A stretch of 64,000 nucleotides of DNA. It comes from Streptomyces sp. MNU76. Its GTDB lineage: Bacteria; Actinomycetota; Actinomycetes; Streptomycetales; Streptomycetaceae. Every line of letters starts with the position of its first letter. Positions within the stretch are counted from its first letter, which is position 1. The stretch is taken from contig NZ_JAJKLK010000001.1 of assembly GCF_020982545.1 (NCBI RefSeq), forward strand, positions 186,001-250,000, read 5' to 3'. The position numbers were made by a program, and so were the translations under genes. This document shows positions 33,606-43,507 of the stretch, in pieces. Under the pieces are notes generated by a model, which had not been told where the DNA came from, ran no database searches, and worked only from the letters and a program-made list of their open reading frames with translations.

Positions 33606-34687
33606 AGCTTCACCGCCACGCCCTCGCTCGCGGACTTGCGGGCCGCCTCCAGTACGTCGAGCGCGGCGGCGGCCTCGTACGCCGTGACCGGGTTGTCGCC
33701 GGTGCCCTGCAGCGCGGCGGCGACGGCCGCGTAGTACGCGGGGTAGTCGCCGGGGACGGTCGGGACGGGGCGGCCGCCGTCGGTCAGCGGGGAGTCGCCG
33801 GCGCCGACGCGGCCCCAGAGGTCCTCGGGCTCCTGGCCCCAGGCGGCGCCGGGGGTGGGGCGCTCGCCCTCGCGGAGGGCCGCCTCCTGGGGGTCGAGGC
33901 CGTACTTGACGTAACCCGCCTCGGAGCCCAGCACGCGGAAGCGCGGGCCGAGTTGGGGAGTGACGGCGGAGGCGTAGAAGTGGGAGCGGACGCCGTTGGC
34001 GTGCGTCACGGCGATGAAGGTGTCGTCGTCCGTCTCGGCGCCTGGGCGGCGCAGGTCGGACTCCGCGTACACCAGGGTGGCGGGGCCGAAGAGGGTGAGG
34101 GCCTGGTCCACGACATGGCTGCCCAGGTCGTAGAGGAGACCGCCGATCTCCGCGGGGTCGCCGGACTCGCGCCAGCCGCCCTTCAGTTGGGGGCGCCAGC
34201 GTTCGAAGCGGGACTCGAAGCGGCGGATCTCGCCCAGTTCGCCGTCGGCGAGGAGGCGGCGGAGGGTCAGGAAGTCGTTGTCCCAGCGGCGGTTCTGGAA
34301 GACGGAGAGCAACAGACCGCGCGCGTCCGCGAGGGCGGCCAGCTCGCGCGCCTCGGCCGCCGTACCGGCCACCGGCTTGTCGACGACGACCGCGAGGCCC
34401 GCCTCCAGAGCGGCGGTGGCGATCGGGACGTGCGTCTTGTTGGGGGAGGCCACGACGACCAGGTCCAGCTCGTCCGCCCGGGACCAGAGCTCGTCCGCCG
34501 TGGCCGCGAACCGTACGTCCGGGAACTCGGCGCGGGCCTGCGCCCGGCGCTCCGCGTTCGACGTGACGACCGTGTCGAGGGTCAGGCCCTCCGTCGCGGC
34601 GATCAGCGGGGCGTGGAAGACGGAGCCGGCGAGGCCGTAGCCGACGAGGGCGACGCGCCGGGGCCTGTCGGTGCTGGTACCTGTCAT
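33602..34687 (-). CDS. Gfo/Idh/MocA-family oxidoreductase
   Basis: 361 residues. Rossmann fold VALVGYGLAGSVFHAPLI, the NAD-family EKP-type motif as VVVDKPVAGTA, and the substrate-domain His in LLYDLGSHVVDQAL. NAD(P)-dependent sugar or inositol dehydrogenase of unknown substrate. Overlaps the UPF0303 gene downstream and is divergent from the ROK regulator, a likely controller. Confidence 0.9.
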   Translation of the reverse strand: MTGTSTDRPRRVALVGYGLAGSVFHAPLIAATEGLTLDTVVTSNAERRAQARAEFPDVRFAATADELWSRADELDLVVVASPNKTHVPIATAALEAGLAVVVDKPVAGTAAEARELAALADARGLLLSVFQNRRWDNDFLTLRRLLADGELGEIRRFESRFERWRPQLKGGWRESGDPAEIGGLLYDLGSHVVDQALTLFGPATLVYAESDLRRPGAETDDDTFIAVTHANGVRSHFYASAVTPQLGPRFRVLGSEAGYVKYGLDPQEAALREGERPTPGAAWGQEPEDLWGRVGAGDSPLTDGGRPVPTVPGDYPAYYAAVAAALQGTGDNPVTAYEAAAALDVLEAARKSASEGVAVKL

Positions 34688-34743
34688 ACCGTCCACTTAA
34701 GCAACGCTGTTGCCGAAGTGCAAGCGCGAGGGACAATGGGGGT

Positions 34744-36147
34744 GTGGACGGCAACGGGATCGGTGACGGGTTCGGCGACAGGTTCGGCGACGGGATCGGT
34801 CGAGGGCGCCAGAACGGCAATGGCGGCGGTATCGGCGGCGGCAACGGGGGCGGTCTCGGACGGACCGGTGGTGTCGCGGGAGTGAACCTGCTCGCGTTGC
34901 GTAGTCACAACGGGGCGCTGGTGCTGGATCTGTTGCGCAGGGCGGGGGCGGCCGGGATAAGTCGGCTGGAGCTGGCGGAGCGGACCGGGCTCACTCCGCA
35001 GGCCGTCAGCAAGATCACCGCACGGTTGCGGGCGGACGGGCTGGCGACGGAGGCGGGGTACCGGGCGTCCACCGGTGGCAAGCCGCGCACCGTACTGCGG
35101 CTCGTGCCAGACGCCGGGCACGCGGTCGGCCTCCACCTCGACCGCGACGAGCTGACGGCCGTGCTCTGCGATCTGACCGGGGCGGTGGTCGCGCTGCGAC
35201 AGGCGCCGCTGGATCTGGGCGCCGGGGCGGACAACGTGGTCGAGGGCGCGGCGCGTGAGGTGGAGGCGTTGCTGGCGGAGGCGAGTGAGGAGCGGGGGTG
35301 GGGGCTGGGGTTGTCGGGGCGGTGACGACGGGGGCGATGCCGACGCCGGTTCCGGTTTCGGGTTCGGTTCCGATGGCGGCGTCGACACAGACAGAGACAG
35401 AGACAGAGACAGAGACAGAGACACCGACACCGGTGCCGCGTCTGTGGCCGCCGTGGCTTCCGGCTCCGATCCTCACGGTCCCCCTCTCCTCCCCGTGCTC
35501 GGTGTCGGAGTCGCTCTGCCCGGGCCTCTCGATCATCTGCACGGTGTCTTGCACCGGGTCACCGGGTTTCCGGAGTGGGACGGGTTTCCGTTGCGGGCGG
35601 TGCTGGCGCGGCGGCTGGGGATGCCGGTGGTGGTGGACAAGGACACCAACGCGGCGGCCCTGGGGCTCGCGGCGGCCGCGGGGGCGCACGGGTCCTTCGC
35701 CTACCTCCACCTCGGTACGGGGCTGGGTGCCGGACTCGTGATCAACGGGTCCGTCCACCGGGGGGCCCGGACCCGGGCCGGGGAGTTCGGGCACCAGGTC
35801 GTTCAGCTGGACGGGCCGAGGTGCGAGTGCGGGAACCGGGGGTGCATCGAGGTGCTGTGCCTCGCGGCGATGGCGCGGGGACGTGGCGGCGGCGGCGCGG
35901 GTGCTCGGGACGGGGCCGCCAACCTCGTGGGGCTCCTCGACATCGAGGTCGTGCTGTTGGGCGGGCGTACGGTCGAGGCCCGGCCGGAGGAGTTCGTGCG
36001 GGGGTCGGGTTCGTGCTCGACGAGTGGGCTCGGTTGCAGGGGAGGATCCGGCCGTGCCGGTGCGGGTTGCCGGGGTGGGGTGTCGGCCGTTGCGGAGGGG
36101 CGGCTCAGTTGCTGCTCGCGCCGTTGTTCGGGCGGGAGGATGGGTGA
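34744..36147 (+). CDS. ROK-family transcriptional regulator/sugar kinase (multiple frameshifts)
   Basis: N-terminal wHTH: SRLELAERTGLTPQAVSKIT. The ROK kinase core continues in other frames: VGVALPGPLDHLHGVLHRVTG, VVDKDTNAAALGLA, YLHLGTGLGAGLVINGSVH, zinc site CECGNRGCIEVLC, NLVGLLDIEVVLLGGRT and, last, AAQLLLAPLFGREDG to a stop at 36147. At least seven one- or two-base gaps in G runs (near 35318, 35880, 35913, 36002, 36041, 36079, 36099) must be corrected to keep one frame. A Gly-rich start and an Asp/Arg repeat linker are unusual; the true start may be the GTG at 34882. It probably represses the divergent oxidoreductase operon. Sequence errors are more likely than decay. Confidence 0.72.
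35386..35426. repeat. Hexanucleotide tandem repeat (AGAGAC)n
   Basis: About six copies of a 6-bp unit inside the ROK gene, coding Asp-Arg dipeptides (TDRDRDRDRDRDTDTG) between the DNA-binding and kinase parts. A likely site of length variation. Confidence 0.8.
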
Positions 36148-36246
36148 CGTGGGAGCCGGTGAGAGGGCCGGTGAGGGGTGACGGGGATGCGCCGGGGCGC
36201 CGTGGGGGTGCGGTTGGCGGGCGGTTGCGGGTTGTGTGGGGTTGCT

Positions 36247-36270
36247 CGCGCAGTTCCCCGCGCCCCTGAA
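36247..36270. repeat. Copy of the dispersed CGCGCAGTTCCCCGCGCCCC repeat
   Basis: Same 24-base stretch as at 33085-33107, here followed by CTGAAAAACG. Lies in the 325-base gap between the ROK gene and the secreted protein gene, which shows no other gene. Confidence 0.7.
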
Positions 36271-36472
36271 AAACGACCGGGGGTGTGCGCAGCCGGCGTT
36301 GGAAAGTGGCCGGCGGCTTCTCGTGCCCTCTCGATGGCCCGCGGTTTCTCGTGCCTCCGGCTCTCGAGTGAGCCGGTGGCTCCGCTGATCGAGCGGATAT
36401 TCGGGTCTGATCCCGGGGCCTCGGGGCGTGGCGGGGCTTGTCGGGGCGGGTGGGTGGCATGGTCATGTGTTC

Positions 36473-37294
36473 ATGCGACTGTGTACGTGCCTGACCCTTG
36501 CCCTCGCCGCCGCAGACGCGCTCGTCAGTGGTCCCGCGGCGGCGGCCACCGTGCCCGCGCCCGCGTCGGACGCCCTGCGGACCGGCTGCGTCGGTGACGA
36601 CAGCGGCGCCTTCCCCATCCGGACCCGTATCCGCGGCGGCCCCACCACCTACGTCGCCGGCGGCGGCTTCCACACCTGGGCCGTGGAGCTCACCAACACC
36701 ACCTCCCGGACCTGCGGCAACATCCACCCGGTCGTCGTGCTGGCCGACAGCGCGCGCACACTGAAGCGGAGCCAGCCGCAGCTGGAGTTCTACGACGACG
36801 CCGACGACACCACCCCCCGGCCGGTGACCTTCGAACGGACCGACGCGGACGAACTGGTCGGCGTTCTCGGCGGGGACGGGCACGGCGGCGGAACCGGCTT
36901 CACCGTGCTGCCCGGCCGCACCCTCGCCGTCAAGGTCCGCCTCTCCCTCACCTCCGACGCGACCGCGCCGAACGAGGTCGTGGCGAACGCGGCCGTCGTC
37001 GAGCGGCGCGGCGACGACGGCACGTGGGTGGGGGAGTCGAACGACTACCGCTTCCGGATCACCGACGAGAAGGAGGACGAGGAGGAGGACGAGGACGGGA
37101 CGGAGGCCGGCCAGGACAGCGGCGGGGCGGCGAAGGAGAGGGGCGGCACGACGGCCGTACCGGACGAGCGGCGGCCGTACCCCGACGAACTGGCCGCCTC
37201 GGGCATGCGCGAGGCCCTCCCGTACGTCACCGGCCTCCTGCTCCTGGCCGCCGGCGGCCTACTGACGGCCACGGTCCGCAGACGGGCCCGCTGA
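36473..37294 (+). CDS. Secreted, membrane-anchored protein with LAASG sorting-like motif
   Basis: 273 residues. Signal peptide LCTCLTLALAAADALVSGPA then AAA; an Ig-like beta domain (TYVAGGGFHTWAVELTNTTS with two Cys); an acidic Asp/Glu linker (EKEDEEEDEDGTEA); then DELAASGMREA, a hydrophobic helix VTGLLLLAAGGLLTATV and an RRRAR tail. This tail is a cell-wall sorting signal with LAASG in place of LAxTG, so it may be a substrate of the class E sortase at 29943. Start uncertain by a few codons. Confidence 0.72.
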   Translation: MRLCTCLTLALAAADALVSGPAAAATVPAPASDALRTGCVGDDSGAFPIRTRIRGGPTTYVAGGGFHTWAVELTNTTSRTCGNIHPVVVLADSARTLKRSQPQLEFYDDADDTTPRPVTFERTDADELVGVLGGDGHGGGTGFTVLPGRTLAVKVRLSLTSDATAPNEVVANAAVVERRGDDGTWVGESNDYRFRITDEKEDEEEDEDGTEAGQDSGGAAKERGGTTAVPDERRPYPDELAASGMREALPYVTGLLLLAAGGLLTATVRRRAR

Positions 37295-37540
37295 CGACAC
37301 GAGACCGACACCCGCCCCCGACGTCCACCCGTGCATGGCGGCCACGGCCCCCACACCCCCGCTGACCTGAAGCGACCCCGGTCTCAGCGGCCAAGATCGG
37401 CCTCCTCTTTTCGGCCAGGGCTCACTAGGGTTGGGGCGACCCGGACGTACGGGCGACAGAAGCACGTGCGTACGGAGGTGCGGACGTACGGAGGTACGGA
37501 CGTATGGCAGGTATCGACAGACGCCGGCAGGAGATCGCAC

Positions 37541-38320
37541 ATGGCAGAGCGCAAGCCCATCGAGTCGTGGCTCACCGACATGGACGGGGTGCTCATCCAT
37601 GAGGGCGTGCCGATCCCCGGCGCCGACGCCTTCGTAAAGAAGCTCCGCGACTCCGGCCGCCCCTTCCTGGTGCTCACCAACAACTCGATCTACACCCCAC
37701 GCGACCTGCACGCCCGCCTCTCCCGCATGGGCCTGGACGTGCCCGTGGAGAACATCTGGACCTCCGCCCTGGCGACCGCCCAGTTCCTGGACGACCAGCG
37801 GCCCGGCGGCACCGCGTACGTCATCGGCGAGGCGGGGCTGACGACCGCGCTGCACGACATCGGGTACGTCCTCACCGACCACGAGCCCGACTACGTCGTC
37901 CTGGGCGAGACCCGCACCTACTCCTTCGAGGCCATGACGAAGGCGGTCCGGCTGATCAACGGCGGCGCCCGTTTCATCGCCACCAACCCGGACGAGACCG
38001 GCCCCTCCACCGAGGGCCCGCTGCCCGCGACCGGGGCCGTGGCCGCGCTGATCACCCAGGCGACCGGGCAGAAGCCGTACTTCGCCGGCAAGCCGAACCC
38101 GCTGATGATGCGCACCGGGCTCAACGCGATCGGCGCGCACTCCGAGACCAGCGCGATGATCGGCGACCGTATGGACACCGACGTCCTCGCGGGCATCGAG
38201 GCCGGGATGGAGACCTTCCTCGTCCTCACCGGTCTGACCACGCCCGAGCAGATCGAGAAGTTTCCCTACCGCCCCTCGAAGGTCGTGAACTCGATCGCGG
38301 ACCTCGTGGACCGTCTCTGA
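37541..38320 (+). CDS. HAD-IIA family hydrolase (NagD-like)
   Basis: 259 residues: nucleophile motif LTDMDGVLIHEG, LVLTNNSIYTPR, FAGKPNPLMMR and MIGDRMDTDVLAGIEAGMET. A phosphatase of small phosphorylated sugars or nucleotides. AGGAG seven bases before the ATG. The 246-base gap before it holds direct repeats of CGTACGGA (37441-37512). Confidence 0.92.
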   Translation: MAERKPIESWLTDMDGVLIHEGVPIPGADAFVKKLRDSGRPFLVLTNNSIYTPRDLHARLSRMGLDVPVENIWTSALATAQFLDDQRPGGTAYVIGEAGLTTALHDIGYVLTDHEPDYVVLGETRTYSFEAMTKAVRLINGGARFIATNPDETGPSTEGPLPATGAVAALITQATGQKPYFAGKPNPLMMRTGLNAIGAHSETSAMIGDRMDTDVLAGIEAGMETFLVLTGLTTPEQIEKFPYRPSKVVNSIADLVDRL

Positions 38321-38480
38321 GCCCGGGTCGGCCGGTCGGCCGGCCGACCGCCCCGCGAGACCGCCGAGTGCCCGGCCCTTGGAATAAACCCCCTGACACC
38401 CGTACGGAGCAGTGGAGGTGCCTTCCCGGATGCGTCCCGGCGCCCGGCGGGGGAGTCTCTGGGGTGTCTGGAGGTTCACC

Positions 38481-39275
38481 ATGGGCTCAGTGCGAGTCAC
38501 TCTCTGTGCCGGGACGGTGGTCGCGGCGGCGCTCGCCGCGTCGGCACCCTCGGCCCACGCGACCGAACCGGGAAACACCTCGGGAAATGTCTCGGAGAAC
38601 GTCTCGGTGGTGCCGGCCTCGCCGGTCCCGGGCACCGACATCCAGGTACGGGCCGGGGGCTGCGGCGGGCAGACCGGAACGGCCGTCTCGGCCGCGTTCG
38701 TCGCGGACGCGCGGCTCACCCAGCTCACCGGCAGGAGCCCCGGCACGCTCGCCGGGGAGACCCGCGTCCGCTCCTCGCTCGACCCCGGCACCTACGCGGT
38801 ACGGATCACGTGCGACGGCAGGGAGGACAAGGTCACGGGGACGATCAAGGTCGGCGAAGGAAAGCCCACGACCGGCCTCAGACCCCCGACAGGTCTCAGA
38901 CCCCCGACCGGCACCACACTCCCGTCGACGAGGCCGCCCGCGATCAAGCCGCCCGTGACCGGGCCGACCGCGACCGAAGCTCCGCCGGTGGCCGAGCGGC
39001 CCGCCGGTGAGCGCCCCGCCGACCGGCAGCCCTCGGCGCCCTCCTCCCCGATCGCCCCCGTCCGTGCGGGCGGTGGCGGAGCGGCCGCCCACCTCGCGGC
39101 TGCCGACCCGGTGGACGCGCGCGGCTCGGCCGACCCGGCCAACTCCTTGGACGACGCCCGGCACACCGGCCCCGGCGCCCGCCACGCGGTGGTCGGCCTG
39201 GTCCTCGCCGGCGTCGCGGCGGTGGCGGTCGTGGCGCGTGGTGCGCGCCGGGGCCGCGACCGCCGTACGGAATAG
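38481..39275 (+). CDS. Secreted proline-rich protein with C-terminal membrane helix, sortase-linked
   Basis: 264 residues from ATG at 38481 (GGAGGTTCACC upstream). Signal peptide VTLCAGTVVAAALAASAPSA then HA, a small beta domain (VVPASPVPGTDIQVRAGGCG), a Pro/Thr-rich stalk with TGLRPPTGLRPPTG repeats, and a final helix HAVVGLVLAGVAAVAVVARG. No LPxTG motif. Encoded ten bases before a class F sortase, its likely partner. Confidence 0.8.
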   Translation: MGSVRVTLCAGTVVAAALAASAPSAHATEPGNTSGNVSENVSVVPASPVPGTDIQVRAGGCGGQTGTAVSAAFVADARLTQLTGRSPGTLAGETRVRSSLDPGTYAVRITCDGREDKVTGTIKVGEGKPTTGLRPPTGLRPPTGTTLPSTRPPAIKPPVTGPTATEAPPVAERPAGERPADRQPSAPSSPIAPVRAGGGGAAAHLAAADPVDARGSADPANSLDDARHTGPGARHAVVGLVLAGVAAVAVVARGARRGRDRRTE

Positions 39276-39284
39276 GGGGCCGTC

Positions 39285-40007
39285 GTGTCCGGACGGGACT
39301 ATTCCGACAACGGCTACGACTACGGCGGCGTCGGCGAACGCGGTCTCGGCGGAGGGTCCGGCGGCGGGACCGGCCGGGTCGTCACCGGTGTCGCGTGGGC
39401 CGTACTGCTGCTCGGGCTGTGGCTGTGGGGCCGCGAGGTCACCGACGTACGGCAGGGCGGCTCCGCGCCGACCACCGGGGACGTGGCCGCCGTGGGACGG
39501 CCCGCCCAGGCCGAACTGCCGCCCGCCGCAGAGCCGTTGAAAGGCGCGCGGCCGCAGCGGCTGGACATCCCCTCGATGGGGGTGCAGGCGCCGGTCGTGG
39601 CGCGCGGCCTCGACCGGGACGGGGCGGTCGAGCCGCCGTCGTACGGTCAGCCGGGCGTCGTCGGCTGGTACGCGGGCGGCGCGCGGCCCGGCGCGACGGG
39701 GGCCGCGCTGTTCGTCGGGCACGTCGACACCGAGACCCGGCCGGCCGTCTTCTACAAGCTGAGCGCGCTGCGCGTCGGCGAGAAGATCCGGGTGGCCCGC
39801 AGCGACGGGCGGATGGCCGAGTTCACCGTGGACGACGTGCGGGTCATCGGCCGGGACGAGTTCGACGCCCGACAGGCCTACGGCGTACGGCAGTCCGGGC
39901 GCGCTGAACTCCGACTCGTCACCTGCGGCGGCACGTTCGACAAGGCGAGCCGCACCTACACGGCGAACGTCGTCGTCAACGCGTACCTCAGCGGCACGGG
40001 GCCGTGA
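39285..40007 (+). CDS. Class F sortase
   Basis: 240 residues. One membrane helix (VTGVAWAVLLLGLWLWG), then the sortase barrel: RLDIPSMGVQAPVVARG, catalytic His in LFVGHVDTETR, Cys in LRLVTCGGTFD and Arg in ASRTYTANVVV. Class F sortases are typical of actinobacteria; substrates are poorly known. Start GTG, operon with the preceding secreted protein. Confidence 0.9.
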   Translation: MSGRDYSDNGYDYGGVGERGLGGGSGGGTGRVVTGVAWAVLLLGLWLWGREVTDVRQGGSAPTTGDVAAVGRPAQAELPPAAEPLKGARPQRLDIPSMGVQAPVVARGLDRDGAVEPPSYGQPGVVGWYAGGARPGATGAALFVGHVDTETRPAVFYKLSALRVGEKIRVARSDGRMAEFTVDDVRVIGRDEFDARQAYGVRQSGRAELRLVTCGGTFDKASRTYTANVVVNAYLSGTGP

Positions 40008-40409
40008 CCGACACGGATATGGGTCCGTCACGCCACTGTGGCGGGCGGGACTTTGACCGGAAAGCGATCAGTGCACAGCCCCCGGTGGTACGGAACCCCG
40101 GCACCTGCGAAGACACCGTGCTCCCGGCCCGGTCGGCGACCCGCTCCCCCCGGCGCCGCCGACCGGGGGCTGTTCGACCGCGACTCCATGGCGTGGGGGC
40201 GGCACCGGCCAGAGGCATCCAGAGGCTGTTTGACGCCAAGTCGACGGATCGTGGCTCTCTGTCATGGGGGCAGGTGGCGGCCGTGCGGGCGCGTTCCGGT
40301 GTGTGTGCTCCCGGCGGTGCCGTCGGGCGAATGGTGATGACCTCGTGGCCGAGGCGGGACTTATGTCAGGATTGGGGCTTACGACACGGTGCACCCAAGG
40401 GGGAGTTGG
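40008..40409. other. Intergenic region, no gene seen
   Basis: About 400 bases between the sortase gene and the GH6 lipoprotein. Contains a GC-rich stem (CCCCGG...CCGGGGG around 40146-40175) and no coding frame with family features. Probably holds the GH6 promoter. Confidence 0.4.
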
Positions 40410-41439
40410 ATGTACGGCGGTAGGGGGCCGGGGTTCGGGCGTGCGGGGCGGTGATGGGGTGGCGTTACTGCTCGCCGGCTGTTCCGGGGGAGACGACGGG
40501 GACGACGGCGACGGCGGGAAGGACCGGGCCTCCGGTTCCGGCATCACCCAACAGCCCAACGGCACGGACCCGTTCTGGGTCAACCCGGAGGGGAACGCGG
40601 CGGCGCAGGTCGCCGCCTACGAGAAGGCCGGCAAGGACAAGGACGCCAAGCTGATCCGCAGGATCGCCGAGCAGCCGACCGGCGAGTGGATCGGCCCGGA
40701 GAACCCGGAGCGGGAGGCCAAGGGCTTCACCGTCGCCGCGGAGGAGGCCGACCGGGACGCCGTGCTCGTCCTCTACAACATCCCGCACCGAGACTGCGGC
40801 CAGTACTCCGGCGGGGGCGCCGCCGACGGCGACGCGTACCGGGCGTGGATCGACGGCGTGGCCCGGGGCATCGGTGACCGCCCGGCCACGATCGTGCTGG
40901 AGCCGGACGCGGTGCTGCACGTGGTGGACGGCTGTACGCCGGAGGAGTTCCACGAGGAGCGGTACGACCTGCTGAAGGGTGCGATCGAGACGCTGGGCGG
41001 GCTGAAGAACACGAAGGTGTACCTGGACGCGGGCAACGCGGGCTGGGGCGACCCCGAGCAGATCTACGACCCCCTCAAGTGGGCCGGTGTCGAACAGGCC
41101 GACGGCTTCGCCGTCAACGTCTCGAACTTCTACACCACCGAGGACTCCATCGAGTACGGCAGGCAACTCTCCGCGAAGATCGGGGACAAGCCCTTCGTCA
41201 TCGACACCAGCCGCAACGGCAACGGCCCTTGGAACGAGGGCGACGAGGACGAGCGCTGGTGCAATCCGCCGGGGCGGGCCCTCGGGGAGACCCCGACTAC
41301 GAAGACCGCGGACCCTCTCGTGGACGCGTACCTCTGGGTCAAGCGCCCGGGGGAGTCGGACGGGGAGTGCAAGGGCGGGCCCAAGGCGGGCGAGTGGTGG
41401 CCGGAGTACGCGCTGGATCTGGCGAAGGCCTCCGACTGA
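40410..41439 (+). CDS. GH6 cellulase-like lipoprotein (CslZ-like; frameshifted in the signal peptide)
   Basis: Mature region is one frame from about 40460: GCSGGDDGDDGDGG, then the GH6 barrel with YNIPHRDCGQYSGGG (catalytic Asp), IVLEPDAVLHVVDG (second Asp), VYLDAGNAGW and FVIDTSRNGNGP. The N-terminus fits only if one G is added to each run at 40445-40448 and 40456-40459; this gives MYGGRGPGFGRAGAVMGVAL followed by LLAGCSGG, a lipoprotein signal. GH6 genes next to cslA-glxA (CslZ) trim or release the tip glycan. Convergent with glxA. Confidence 0.82.
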
Positions 41440-41442
41440 CCT

Positions 41443-41523
41443 CGCGCGGCTCCCCGCGCCCCTGAAAGCGAAAAGCACGGGGCGCAGCCCGTGCTTTTCA
41501 GGAGCGCGGGGAACTGCGCGACC
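41443..41523. terminator. Long bidirectional hairpin between GH6 and glxA genes
   Basis: Inner perfect stem AAAAGCACGGG/CCCGTGCTTTT (41471-41481, 41488-41498) is extended by CCCCGCGCCCCTGAAA pairing with TTTCAGGAGCGCGGGG (one mismatch). The outer arms are two inverted copies of the dispersed CGCGCAGTTCCCCGCG repeat. Terminates both convergent genes. Confidence 0.85.
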
Positions 41524-41569
41524 AGCCCCCACGCACCCGCACCCGAAAACGGCGAAACCCAGCGGAGCG

Positions 41570-43507
41570 CTACGGCACCTTCACCCACCGAGCCTTGCTC
41601 GGCACCCCCGCGTCATCCGTGACGAACAGCATGTACCAGCCCGACTGCACCAGATTCCGGTTCTTCGGCACGGTCACCGTGATCTCGTCCCCGGTCACCT
41701 CGAAGTCCACCTCGATCGACTTCTGGTCCACGTCGGTCACATGCGTCGACGCGCTGGGCCGGATCAACCGCGCCGACTCGATCGACGACCCGTGCCGCGT
41801 CCCGAACGTCGCCTTCCCGCCGCGCGCCGCCGTCTTCGGCCCACCCGTCAATGTCGGCCGGGCGTCCTGGAAGAGGTACGGCGGCGTGTAGATCTCTATC
41901 CGCTGTTCGAACTCACCCGGCTTGGTGTTGGCCTTGTCGGCGTACAGGGAGTCGGATCCGAAGAAGACGACACGTCCGTCCGGCAGCAGGATCGACCCGG
42001 AGTGGTAGTTCCGGCCCACCAGCGGGTCGGCGACCCGTCGCATCCGGCCCGTCCGCGCGTCGTACAGCCGCGCTTCGAGGATGTTGGAGTCGCCGCGCCC
42101 CCGGTAGTCCTCCGAGCCGCCGGAGATGAGGACGGTGTCGTCGGGCAGGATCGAGGCCTGCGGGTACCGCGTGCCCTTCGCCAGCCGCGGCCCGTCCACG
42201 AACCGCGGCCGGTCGGCCAGCAGATCGATCACCCGGGTCCGCTTGCTGGACCGCTCCGACTCACCGACCCCGCCCCCGCCGATGACCATGTACCTCTCGT
42301 CCTGCGCCGGGGGCAGCAGCACGGTCCCGGCGGTCTCCAGCAGCTTGCTGTCGCTCATCCCGGGGACCTTGGTGAACTTGTTGGTCTTCAGATCCCAGAT
42401 CCCGGGGTCGCGCCCGATGTCGTCCGGCCCGTACCCCGCGTTGGCGCCCGAGTAGAACAGCTTGCCGTTCTGCATCAGGGAGATCGCCGGGTAGGTCGGG
42501 AACTGCTGTTCGTCCCTCGTGTACGTCCACTTCTTCGTCCCGGGGTCGTAGATCTCGTTCTTGCCCGGGACCAGCTGTCCGATCTCGTCGAGGCCGGACA
42601 GCGACAGCACGGTGCCGTCCGACAGGGTCGTCAGCGTGGGGTACCAGCGCGCCTCGTTCATCGGGTCGACCTTGATGTACTTCTCGGCGACCGGATCGAA
42701 CTCGTAGGCGTCCTTGATCCCCTGGAAGTCCTTCTTGTCGAGGGCGAGTTTCTGCGCGATGCCGTACGTGTTCCGCGCGTCCTCGCCCTTCAGACCGACG
42801 ACCTTGTAGTTGTCCTCCGTCCCCGTCTCGTACCGCTTGCCGCTGCGCTCGGCCTCGACGTAGGCGCGGGCGATCCCCGGTTCGTTGCCGGTGAACTTGC
42901 CGGTGTCCGGATCGAAGGTCTTGACGGCCTTCTTCAGCTCGACGGTGTCCTTGAGGACGAAGGTCTTGCCGTTCGCCTTGCCGACGAACCGGGTCCCCGC
43001 CCTCAGCCTCATCCCCTTGTCGGGATTCTCGTTGTGGATGATCATCAGGCCGCCGGCCTTGGTGACATCGCCCTTCAGCTTCTCGTAGCGCTTGGTGCCG
43101 CCCGCGATCAGCAGATTGCCGTTGGACAGCTGGGTGTGACCCGTGCAGAACAGGTCGGCCGGGGTCGGCACCCGCTTGATCGTCTGCTTGACCGGGTCCC
43201 AGACACGGGTGTCGAACTTCTTCTTGTCGAAGTTCTCCGCGTCGTTGCCCGAGCCGGCGATCAGCAGGATCTTGCCGGTGTGCAACAGGGCGGCGTGGAT
43301 GGTGTTCTGACGGTACTTCTCCGGGAACTCCACGATCTGCCAGTGCCCGTTGTCGGCCTTGTACTCGGGTCTGTTGATCTTGTACTCGTGGTACTTCTCG
43401 GTACTGAAGCGGTACACCCACGGCCCGTTCATCCCGGCGAGCGCGAGGACCACCGCCGCGCCGATCGCGAGGCGACGGGCACGGCGGCGGCCTGCACGGT
43501 CCTTCAT
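41570..43507 (-). CDS. glxA: GlxA-type mononuclear copper radical oxidase
   Basis: 645 residues. N-terminal membrane anchor LAIGAAVVLALAG, then a kelch propeller and a C-terminal galactose-oxidase-like domain. Cys121 (DLFCTGH), Trp288 and Tyr289 (EARWYPT) fit the thioether-linked Tyr-Cys radical site with stacking Trp known for GlxA. It oxidises the CslA-made glycan at hyphal tips and is needed for aerial growth in S. lividans (family knowledge). Start ATG overlaps the cslA stop by four bases. Confidence 0.93.
   Translation of the reverse strand: MKDRAGRRRARRLAIGAAVVLALAGMNGPWVYRFSTEKYHEYKINRPEYKADNGHWQIVEFPEKYRQNTIHAALLHTGKILLIAGSGNDAENFDKKKFDTRVWDPVKQTIKRVPTPADLFCTGHTQLSNGNLLIAGGTKRYEKLKGDVTKAGGLMIIHNENPDKGMRLRAGTRFVGKANGKTFVLKDTVELKKAVKTFDPDTGKFTGNEPGIARAYVEAERSGKRYETGTEDNYKVVGLKGEDARNTYGIAQKLALDKKDFQGIKDAYEFDPVAEKYIKVDPMNEARWYPTLTTLSDGTVLSLSGLDEIGQLVPGKNEIYDPGTKKWTYTRDEQQFPTYPAISLMQNGKLFYSGANAGYGPDDIGRDPGIWDLKTNKFTKVPGMSDSKLLETAGTVLLPPAQDERYMVIGGGGVGESERSSKRTRVIDLLADRPRFVDGPRLAKGTRYPQASILPDDTVLISGGSEDYRGRGDSNILEARLYDARTGRMRRVADPLVGRNYHSGSILLPDGRVVFFGSDSLYADKANTKPGEFEQRIEIYTPPYLFQDARPTLTGGPKTAARGGKATFGTRHGSSIESARLIRPSASTHVTDVDQKSIEVDFEVTGDEITVTVPKNRNLVQSGWYMLFVTDDAGVPSKARWVKVP

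Noticed and set aside
35386..35426. Short tandem repeats considered as CRISPR-like
   Set aside because: Six-base units with no spacers, inside a coding region; no cas genes in the window.
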